Below are positions 8,503-15,560 of a DNA stretch of 24,247 bases, in pieces. The position numbers and the translations under genes were made by a program. The DNA comes from Thraustochytrium sp. TN22 (taxonomy: Eukaryota; Sar; Bigyra; Thraustochytrida; Thraustochytriidae), in assembly GCA_013306675.1 (NCBI GenBank), contig JABLUY010000039.1, positions 156,603 through 180,849 on the forward strand, read 5' to 3'. The first letter of the stretch is position 1. Each line of letters starts with the position of its first letter. The notes beneath the pieces were generated by a model. That model ran no database searches. It was not told the DNA's origin and worked only from the letters and a program-made list of their open reading frames with translations.

Positions 8503-8600
8503 GCTTGCCGGCCGCTTCCTTCGCAGTCGAGCCGCCTCGCAGTCAGGGCTGGACCAACCCCAACAGCGCCACACGTGCGCTCTCCGCTGGCAGCATCGTA
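8503..8600 (-). repeat. Inverted third copy of part of the ATPase upstream region
   Basis: The reverse complement of this stretch contains GGTCCAGCCCTG, then GGCGGCTCGACTGCGAAGGA and AGCGGCCGG, matching copy A at about 4817-4866. It also contains AGCGGAGAGCGCACGTGTGG, matching copy B at about 8162-8181. It shares features with each copy (the GCGAAGGAAGC block with A, CAGCCCTG and CGCAYGTGTG with B), so it probably predates their divergence. With the 8160-8215 segment it forms an inverted pair about 290 bp apart. Confidence 0.65.
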
Positions 8601-8991
8601 GGTCAGCACAGCGCGTTCCCCGCACCCAGCCTGAGCCGAGATGGCTTGAATCAGCGTCGTTCCGGAATAGACGCGACACGTTCCGAGATGGCGCCAGCTC
8701 CCTCGGCGGCAAAAACGACGAGGTTCGCAGGAGCACTCGCAGCACCAGTAATGCGTCAGCTCTCACTCGCAGCGGCAATGGTGCCCAGCTCCTGCGGCAA
8801 CACAACAACGTTCGTGGAAGCACCCGGAGCATTCGCAGCGTTGCAATCGCAGTATTCGCAGCGTCATCTTCACAAAACTGGCCTTGTACATCATCATCAT
8901 CGTCATCATCATCATCGTTGTCGTCGTCGTCCCCCGCAGCAGCAGCAGCAGCAGCAGCCTTCCGCGCGCGCGCGCGTCCTACCGTTCAATC
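8601..8991. other. Non-coding spacer with CAT/CAG and CG tracts
   Basis: No credible gene. The stretch ends in CATCAT/CGTCGT triplets (8888-8930), a CAG tract (8937-8962) and alternating CG (8965-8977), just beyond the stop of the DHHC gene, so part of it is probably that gene's 3' UTR. Open frames across it give only His/Gln/Ser runs. Confidence 0.5.
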
Positions 8992-10157
8992 TCAAACCAG
9001 TTCGATCTTGCGCGGGAGGGCGCCGGTCGGGTCATCAGGAACGGTGACGGTGTTCATGGAGGCAAGCTCATCGTGATCGTGCACGCGGTAGCCAAATACG
9101 TCGTCGTGGCGGGAGTGCGTGACCTTGGTGGGGAGGAGCCAGAAGAGGGAGAAGCGGGGCTCGCCGCCAAAGACCTCGACGAGGTTGTCGCACATGGGGC
9201 GCTTGGAGGTCTTGGCGCCCTGCAGGCGGTCGATCTTGGAGTTGGCCGTCAAGACCATACTTGTCTGGTCGCAGAGCATGCAGAGCGTAAAGAGGCCAAA
9301 GAGGATGGCCTCGAGGATGACAAAGAACATGAGGATATTGGAGAGCACAGGGAGCTCGCACTCGGGGTAGGAGGGCGGGTCGGTGAGCACGCTGGCGGTA
9401 GCGTCGAGGATCCCGTCCACCATCTGGCCCACGGAAACGTCGCCGTTCATCTCGGCGCGCTTGCGCAGGCGCTCAGCGCGCAGACGCTGGCGGCGCGTGG
9501 CCGCCGACCGGCCCGAGCAGTGCACGAAGTGGCCGCCGATGAGCGTGAGCGCGTAGATGCTCGCAAGGAAGACGTAGAGCAAGAAGAGCAGGAAGAACTT
9601 GTGGTTGCCGAGCGCCACGCAGTTGTTGACCCACGGACAGTGCTGTGTTGGTGCCCACGAAACGTTAGAAAGAAATCAAGCGCCGGCCGCGTCAGTCCGT
9701 GTGTCGAGCCGCCTGGTCCGCAAACAGAAAAGAGGCAACTTACGTGATCCAGCTTGACGACGCAGCGCTGGCAGATGGAGCAGTGGTGCGAGCGCGGCGG
9801 CTTGAAGGAGTCGCACTTGAGGCAGACGCGGTAGCTCTTGCCCGTGTCGCCCGGCTCGAAGTCGGGCGGCACAGCGTTGCTGGGCACGGCGCCCGGGTTG
9901 GTGGTCATGGCGCGGATGTGCGAGATCATGGCCAGCACGATGCACGTGGTGAAGGCCACCACGTGGACCTGGCCCGACAGGCTGTCCCCGTACAGCGGCA
10001 TGACCACGTCAAAGACCACCACGTACTCAGCAAACATCAGCAGCCCTTGCGTGATGCTCGCGCAGATGAGCCCGCACGCATCCTTGACTAGCCAGCACGA
10101 GTTCTGCTCCTTGGTGCCCACGTCCGCCAGGCACAGGCACACCGTGTCGTCGCACAT
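8992..10157 (-). CDS. DHHC-type protein S-palmitoyltransferase (two exons)
   Basis: The coding sequence joins exon 1 (10157 down to 9744, 138 codons) to exon 2 (9642 down to 8992), giving 354 residues. The cysteine-rich domain reads CLKCDSFKPPRSHHCSICQRC (112-132) and then KLDHHCPWVNNC, with the catalytic DHHC at 137-140. Two hydrophobic segments precede it (about 28-52 and 64-80) and two follow (NHKFFLLFLLYVFLAS and LSNILMFFVILEAILFG), the usual four-pass topology with the catalytic loop in the cytosol. TTNPGAVP before the domain matches the conserved D/N-P-G motif. The enzyme transfers palmitate from palmitoyl-CoA to cysteines of target proteins, usually at Golgi, ER or plasma membrane. It is transcribed away from KIN17. 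The start is the first in-frame ATG; a slightly longer N-terminus cannot be excluded in the GC-rich leader. Confidence 0.9.
9643..9743 (-). other. Spliceosomal intron in the DHHC gene, 101 bp
   Basis: On the minus strand the donor is CAC|GTAAGT and the acceptor is ACACAG|CACTGT. Removing 9643-9743 keeps the frame and rebuilds DHHCPWVNNC exactly; without splicing, the first half runs into residues unrelated to the family. The phase-0 junction falls between the codons for the two histidines. Confidence 0.93.
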
Positions 10158-10427
10158 GCTCTCGCCGGCGCTGCGCTCGGCCTTCTACGCCGGCGCCGCT
10201 CCTCGGCCAGCCACGCGCGGCGGGGCCCCGCTCGCGCTCGCGCTCGCGCTCGCGCTCGCCCGCGCGCGCTCGCCCTCGCGCGCGCGCGCGCGCCTGCTGG
10301 AAATGAACAAATGCCCCGCGCCCGGCGATGCCGCGCCGCGCCGCGCCTGCCGCTGCGCGCGCGCCGCGGGGGCCGGCCGGGGGCGCGCTGGCCCGCTCTC
10401 TCGCGCGCTCTCGCCGCTGCTCGGCGC

Positions 10428-10461
<34 letters not shown>

Positions 10462-10649
10462 AGGGCGTCTGGCGGCGGTACGCTCTTGGCGGCTTGAGTT
10501 CAAACCTGCATTCCTCCGCTCTCCCGCCGCGCGTCCTCCGCCGCGCGCGAGCGGCGGCGGCGGGCGCGGGCGCGCGCGGCGCGTTGCGGCGCTCGCTCGC
10601 TCGCTCGCTCGCTCGCTCGCTCGCTCGCTCTCGTCCCCGCGGCGGCGCC
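10158..10649. promoter_or_regulatory. Divergent promoter region between the DHHC gene and KIN17
   Basis: 492 bp separate the two start codons, so both promoters must lie here. It is built almost wholly from GC microsatellites: GCTCGC hexamers (about 10229-10260), alternating CG (10275-10292), GGC triplets (10431-10459) and the tetramer GCTC (about 10588-10630), ending 20 bases before the KIN17 ATG. No TATA box is visible. Alternating CG can form Z-DNA, and G/C-skewed tracts can form R-loops; neither is shown here. Confidence 0.5.
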
Positions 10650-11951
10650 ATGGGGCGCAAGGCGGCGCCCGGGTCGGCCAAGGCGGTGGCGAACGCGCTC
10701 AAGGCGCGCGGGCTGGGCAAGCTCAAGTTCTACTGCCAGATGTGCGAGAAGCAGTGCCGCGACGAGAACGGCTTCAAGTGCCACTGCACGTCGGAGGCGC
10801 ACATGCGCAAGATGGAGGAGTTCCGCAGCAACCAGAGCAAGTTTCTGGACGACTTCTCCGAGCGCTTCAAGCAGGGCTACGTGGACCTGCTCTCGCGCAG
10901 GCACCAGTCCAAGATGGTGGACGCCAACGCCGTCTACAATGAGTACATTCAGGAGAAGACGCACGTGCACATGAACGCGACGCGCTGGACCACGCTCACG
11001 CACTTCGTCAAGCACCTCGTCGAGGACGGCGTCGTGCGCGGCGAGGAGACCGACCGCGGCTTCCGCATCCAGTGGATCAACCGCGACCCCAAACACGTGC
11101 AGCGCCAGCTCGACGCCGACGCGCTGCGCAAGCGAAGGCTCGACGTCGACGACGAGGAGCGCCGCCGCAAGAGGGTGGACGACCACGTCAGGGCCATGGC
11201 GGATCAAGCCGGGCCGGCCGCGCCTGCCGCGCCGTCCACCGTCGACGGCGCTGACCTCGCTTCCTTCCGCGTCGACCTGGGCGGCGCCGGCAAGCTTGGC
11301 AAGAAGCGCCGCCGTCTCGCCTTCGAAGAGGACGACGAGGAGGAGGAGGAGGAGGGCGAGGACGACGCGGAAGAAGAAGCCCAAGAGGAAAACGCCAAAG
11401 GCCAAGACCAGGAAAGTGGCAAGGACGACGAGCAGCATCAGCATCAGCAGAAGCAGCAGCAGCAGCAGGCCGCGCAGGCTGCCGCGCAAACAAAGGACAA
11501 TCAAGAACGCGCCAACGAGACGCGCACACCATCGGAGGTCATGACACGCGACATGCTGGATGGCAGCTGGCTCGCGCCAGGGCTCATTGTCAAGATTGTC
11601 TCTAGCAAGGTGGGCGGCAGCAAATACAAAAACACCAAGGCCGTGGTCGTGGACGCGCGGCGCTCGGCTGGCGACACGGACCGCAAACGCTTCGGGGCGG
11701 AGCTGCAGCTCGTGGACGAGCCAGACGTGGCACTCTCCGCCAAAGAGAGCCACCTGGAAACTGTGCTGCCCGCCGAGGGCGGGCCTGTGCGTGTGGTCTC
11801 CGGCGATCCTGGCTTTGCGCATCGCGGGGCCCGTGGCATCATGCTTGGCCTTTTGGAGAAGGACTACAAAGCCATGGTGCGACTTCCGGGCGTCACGGAG
11901 CCCGTTTCTTTGGGCTATGACAACGTGTGCCGCTATATGGACCTTTCGTAG
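10650..11951 (+). CDS. KIN17: KIN17-like DNA/RNA-binding protein
   Basis: From ATG 10650 the product has 433 residues (human KIN17 has 393). The N-terminus MGRKAAPGSAKAVANALKAR and LKFYCQMCEKQCRDENGFKC closely follow the family; the C2H2 finger uses C29, C32, H45 and H51. A winged-helix region follows (about 52-160), with the family's VYNEYI...HVHMNATRW and FRIQWINRDP phrases. An acidic stretch and a Gln/His-rich stretch (about 225-290) form a low-complexity linker. The C-terminus WLAPGLIVKIVSSK...KGV-type KOW region (about 370-433) contains RGARGIMLGLLEKDYKAMV. KIN17 is a nuclear factor linked to DNA repair, replication and pre-mRNA splicing. The open frame continues upstream of 10650 but gives only Ala/Arg repeats, so 10650 is the start that fits the family. 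No intron is needed. Confidence 0.95.
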   Translation: MGRKAAPGSAKAVANALKARGLGKLKFYCQMCEKQCRDENGFKCHCTSEAHMRKMEEFRSNQSKFLDDFSERFKQGYVDLLSRRHQSKMVDANAVYNEYIQEKTHVHMNATRWTTLTHFVKHLVEDGVVRGEETDRGFRIQWINRDPKHVQRQLDADALRKRRLDVDDEERRRKRVDDHVRAMADQAGPAAPAAPSTVDGADLASFRVDLGGAGKLGKKRRRLAFEEDDEEEEEEGEDDAEEEAQEENAKGQDQESGKDDEQHQHQQKQQQQQAAQAAAQTKDNQERANETRTPSEVMTRDMLDGSWLAPGLIVKIVSSKVGGSKYKNTKAVVVDARRSAGDTDRKRFGAELQLVDEPDVALSAKESHLETVLPAEGGPVRVVSGDPGFAHRGARGIMLGLLEKDYKAMVRLPGVTEPVSLGYDNVCRYMDLS

Positions 11952-12430
11952 AAGGATGAGGGCGGCACGCGAATTAATTTAGGTAGAAAACACTCTGCAT
12001 CACCGTCGAGAAGCGCGTCTGACGAGAAAGAGCTTGCCAGGACAGCCAGCATCGTCTCGTCTCACGGGGCATTGCCTCCTTCCTCTTATCGTCCATCGTA
12101 TAGCTCGGCTTGCGTCGTCTGCTCTTCCCCCCGGTGTCCACGTGCTGCTGGTCCACAAGCCTGTCCAACCAGGCTCGTTCCCGACGCGGTGCACGCTTGA
12201 CCCATCTTGACTCCACGGCTCGTCCCAGCGTCCTGCGAGTCTGGCGGCAGCCTCGGTCTGGCTTGGCGGTCCCACCGACGCTCTGTCCTCGCACGCATCC
12301 TGGCAGTGAATCCTGATTCCTGACTGATCGACATCCATGGCATGACCCCTCCGGCCGCCGGCGGCCGCTGGCGCCCCTCCCGGTGGGCCCGGCGCGCGCA
12401 CCCCGGGGCGCGAGTGACCCTCGGAGAGGG
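11952..12430. other. Spacer between KIN17 and the aldolase-dehydrogenase gene
   Basis: 479 bp, of more ordinary composition at the left (AATTAATTTAGGTAG at about 11970, the likely KIN17 3' UTR), becoming very GC-rich near 12350. No family is recognised in either strand. An out-of-frame ATG (12336) precedes the chosen start of the next gene. Confidence 0.4.
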
Positions 12431-14719
12431 ATGGATGAATGGCCGCCGCTGCAGATCGCGATCAAGTTCAAGTTCAAGGCCAAGGCAGGGGCGAAGATCG
12501 CGGGGAAGATGGCGTGCGGGTGCAGCGGGCTGTCGGACGTGGGCCACGGGCCGGTGCGCGTGCAGGAGGTGGAGTACCCTGCGTACGACCAGGCGGAGGC
12601 GGACGCGTACTGCGCGAGGTTCCCGGAGGCGCCGGCGGACCTGGCCGTGCGCTGCTACACGAGCAACCTGATTGGGCGCGAGGCGTCGCTGGTGCTGCAC
12701 GGGGGCGGCAACACGAGCGTGAAGCTGCGCGCCCGCACGCGCGTGGGCGATGAGGTAGATGTGCTGTGCGTCAAGGGCAGCGGGTACGGGCTGGACAGTA
12801 TCATCCCGCGCGGCTTTCCGCAGGTGGAGCTGGCGCATCTGCGCAAGCTGCTGGAGTTGGACTCGATGAGCGACCCGGACATGGTGAACGAGTTCCGCAC
12901 GCACATGATGGACGCGTCGTCGCCGACGCCGTCCGTGGAGACGCTCCTGCACGCGCTGCTGCCGGCGCGCTTCGTGGACCACAGCCACGCGGACGCCATC
13001 GTGGCGCTGGCGGACCACTCGCTGGAGAAGGCGACGGAGCTCTTCGAGGAGGCCTTTCAGGGCAAGCTCAAGTTCGCCGTGGTGCCGTACCACATCCCGG
13101 GCTTCCCGCTGGCGGGCGCGGCGCGCAAGGTGCTGGCCGAGGCCGGCGACGATCTGGACTGCCTGATTCTCCTCAAGCACGGGCTCTTCACGTGGGGCGA
13201 GGAGGCCAAGGAGTCGTACGAGAAGCACATTCAGGCGGTGAGCATGGCCGAGCGCTTTTTGGCGTCGCGCGAGCACAAGGCGCTGACGCTGCGGCCGCGG
13301 GAGGAGCCCTCGCGCGCCTTCTTTGGGCGCACGGCCGGCATCCTGCGCGGGCTCCTCTCGGAGATGGATGAGCGCAAGGGCAGCTGGCTGGTGGTGTACC
13401 GCGAGTCGGAGGAGCTCGCGGCCTTTGCGCAGTCGGAGGAGTGCGAGCAGGTCTCGCAGATCGGCTGCATCACGCCGGACCACGTGATCCGCACCAAGCA
13501 GATCCCGCTCGTCGTGCGCGGTCTGACGGAGGACCATTTCTACAAGCGCAACGGGGAGGACCCGGCGGGCGTGGCGGAGACGCCCAAGGGCGACCAGGCG
13601 CTGCGCGACTACCTCCGCAAGCAGATCCAGGGCTACGTGACGCGCTACCACAACTACTTTGCGGAGAACAACAAGCGCTCGGGTGGCAACCTGCAGGAGC
13701 TTGATCCGCTGCCGCGCGTGCTGCTGGTGGAGCACTTTGGCGTCTTCACCGTGGCCCGGGACGCCGCCTCGTGCTACGTGGCCGGCGACATTTACGAGCA
13801 CACCGTGCCGACGCTGCTCTCGAGCATCGCCGCGGGCGGCAGCTTCGAGCCCGTCAACACCGAGGAGATCTTTGACGTGGAGTACTGGTCGCTCGAGCAG
13901 GCCAAGCTCAAGCTCGGCGCCAAGCCGGCCGGCGCGCTCCAGGGCAAGATCGGCCTCATCACGGGCGGCGGCTCTGGCATTGGCCTGGAGACCGCCATCG
14001 CCTTCGCGCGCGCCGGCGCCTGCGTCTTCATCGTCGACCTCCTCGAGGAGCGCGTGCGCGAGGGCGTCGAGGCCGTCATTGCCGCCACCAAGAACAAGTT
14101 CTGTGCCGCGGGCACTATTGCGGACGTCTCCGACCCGGAGCAGGTCGAGGCTGCCTTCCACGACGCCTGCGTCGCCTTTGGCGGCGTCGACCTCGTCGTT
14201 TCCAACGCCGGCGTCGTCGTGCAGGCTGCCCCGGGCCTCGCCAGCGTCGAGCCCGACGCGCTGCGCAAGTCCATGGACATTAACTTTTACGGCCACCACT
14301 GGGTCTCCAGCTGCGCCGTGCGCCGCATGGTCGCGCAGAACACCGGCGGCGCCCTGCTCTACAACGTCTCCAAGGCGCCGCTCAACCCGGGCCCCAAGCT
14401 CGGCCCCTACTGCGTCGCCAAGGCCGGCGCCCTCGCCCTCATGCGCCAGTACTGTGTCGAGTACGGCGACCGCGGCATCCGCGCCAACGCCGTCAACGCC
14501 GACCGCGTGCGCACCAACCTCTTTGACATTGCTCTCGTCGAGAAGCGCGCCCAGGCTCGCGGCCTGACCGCTGATCAGTACTTTAAGTCCAACCTGCTCC
14601 AGCGCGAGGTCTCTGCCGCCGACGTCGCCGCCGCCTTCCTCTCCCTCGCTACGGCTCCGGCCACCACGGGCTCCATTTACACCGTCGACGGTGGCAACAT
14701 TGCCGCTGCCCCGCGCTAA
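12431..14719 (+). CDS. Bifunctional class II aldolase / short-chain dehydrogenase (rhamnulose-phosphate aldolase/alcohol dehydrogenase type)
   Basis: 762 residues from ATG 12431; ATG 12509 would give 736. The N-terminal half is a class II aldolase/adducin domain with LHGGGNTSVK (H90), VKGSGYGLDSI, DHSHAD (H184, H186) and LLKHGLFTWG (H250), the residues expected to hold the metal. The C-terminal third is an SDR domain with TGGGSGIG (511-518), SNAGVV, and a Ser647, Tyr660, Lys664 triad in the canonical 13- and 4-residue spacing. Bacterial proteins with this fusion split L-rhamnulose-1-phosphate and oxidise lactaldehyde; the real substrate here is unknown and could be another deoxy-sugar phosphate. 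The fusion is mainly bacterial, so acquisition by transfer is plausible, but base composition now matches the neighbours. No intron is needed. The first half uses mostly G-ending codons and the last third mostly C-ending codons. Confidence 0.9.
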   Translation: MDEWPPLQIAIKFKFKAKAGAKIAGKMACGCSGLSDVGHGPVRVQEVEYPAYDQAEADAYCARFPEAPADLAVRCYTSNLIGREASLVLHGGGNTSVKLRARTRVGDEVDVLCVKGSGYGLDSIIPRGFPQVELAHLRKLLELDSMSDPDMVNEFRTHMMDASSPTPSVETLLHALLPARFVDHSHADAIVALADHSLEKATELFEEAFQGKLKFAVVPYHIPGFPLAGAARKVLAEAGDDLDCLILLKHGLFTWGEEAKESYEKHIQAVSMAERFLASREHKALTLRPREEPSRAFFGRTAGILRGLLSEMDERKGSWLVVYRESEELAAFAQSEECEQVSQIGCITPDHVIRTKQIPLVVRGLTEDHFYKRNGEDPAGVAETPKGDQALRDYLRKQIQGYVTRYHNYFAENNKRSGGNLQELDPLPRVLLVEHFGVFTVARDAASCYVAGDIYEHTVPTLLSSIAAGGSFEPVNTEEIFDVEYWSLEQAKLKLGAKPAGALQGKIGLITGGGSGIGLETAIAFARAGACVFIVDLLEERVREGVEAVIAATKNKFCAAGTIADVSDPEQVEAAFHDACVAFGGVDLVVSNAGVVVQAAPGLASVEPDALRKSMDINFYGHHWVSSCAVRRMVAQNTGGALLYNVSKAPLNPGPKLGPYCVAKAGALALMRQYCVEYGDRGIRANAVNADRVRTNLFDIALVEKRAQARGLTADQYFKSNLLQREVSAADVAAAFLSLATAPATTGSIYTVDGGNIAAAPR

Positions 14720-15436
14720 GCTTGACCGTGGCAAGTCGTGTGGCAATTGAAGAACAAAAAAAAAAAGAAGAGAAGATGATTTTGCACAAGTGCGATTCGG
14801 AATGCGGCGTCGCAGCCAACCAAGTGCAAGTGCGCGTAGCAGTGCAAGGTGTTGAAACCTCCGAGTACGACCTTGTCGCGGACTTTACAGGCACGAGCAC
14901 CTTGCGGACGTCGCTCGTCTTCGCGTCGCAGCCGTCAACCAAGTGCAAGGTGTTGAGGAACGAAACCATCCGAGCCCGACTTTACAGGTACGAGCACCTT
15001 GCGGACGCCACTCGTTTTCGCGCCAAACAAGGCAAGGCTTCGAGGGACGTCGAAAGCTCTCGAGCACGCCCTTCTCGCGGACTTTACAGGTATGAGCACC
15101 TTGCGGACGTCTCTCATCTTCGCACGAGTCTCTTGAAGACGCACGAGCGAGCTCGAGCTCATGCTCGAACACCCGTGAGAACGCCAAGTGATCCAATTTC
15201 GGGCAAGCCAGTATGCTCAGGAGAAGGAGAAGAAGAAGAAGAAGAAGAAGAAGAGCATCAAGACCGGAGCGCAAGCAGCCTTGCAGCCTTGCACTTCCAA
15301 GCAAAGGCCTCTCCTCGCGTGTCATCTGATGATCATCAAGGTCGTCCATTGCTGAGATCCGCCGTTGAAGCTTCGTTCCAACGCGAGCAAACAAAGCCCA
15401 AACTCTCTGCCAGCTCTTGGCGCGGCGGCGGTGGTA

Positions 15437-15476
<40 letters not shown>

Positions 15477-15560
15477 GGCGCGGCACACGCAGCGCTGCGC
15501 AGCACAGCTCAGCTTCGCGTCGCGTCGCTTCGCTTGGCGCTGGCCGAGGTCATCCTCATC
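14720..15560. other. Spacer between the aldolase gene and PLAA, repeat-rich
   Basis: 841 bp with no credible gene. It contains an 11-base A run 36 bases after the aldolase stop (14756-14766), a three-unit ~100-bp repeat, a GAA tract (about 15222-15255) and a GGC tract (about 15438-15475) shortly before the PLAA start. The last ~100 bp are presumably the PLAA 5' leader. Confidence 0.5.
14881..15124. repeat. Three tandem ~100-bp repeats
   Basis: GACTTTACAGGYAYGAGCAC followed by CTTGCGGACGYC occurs at 14881, 14978 and 15080 (spacing 97 and 102 bp), each followed by a similar CTCRTYTTCGC. The segment between cores also recurs in part (GCAAGGTGTTGA at about 14848 and 14945, GCAAGGCTTCGAGG at about 15031). 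Confidence 0.85.

Noticed and set aside
8884-8991. His-rich and Gln-rich frames as metal-binding peptides
   Set aside because: They are translations of CAT and CAG microsatellites in a 3' flank with no conserved surroundings.
12086-14746. 886-codon open frame on the minus strand
   Set aside because: It is the antisense shadow of the aldolase-dehydrogenase gene; residues are Arg/Val/Ala-rich and match no family, while the plus strand has complete catalytic motifs.
14720-14770. A-run after the aldolase stop as a sign of a retroposed gene
   Set aside because: Eleven As followed by GA-rich DNA is weak; most genes here are intronless anyway, and no flanking direct repeats are visible.
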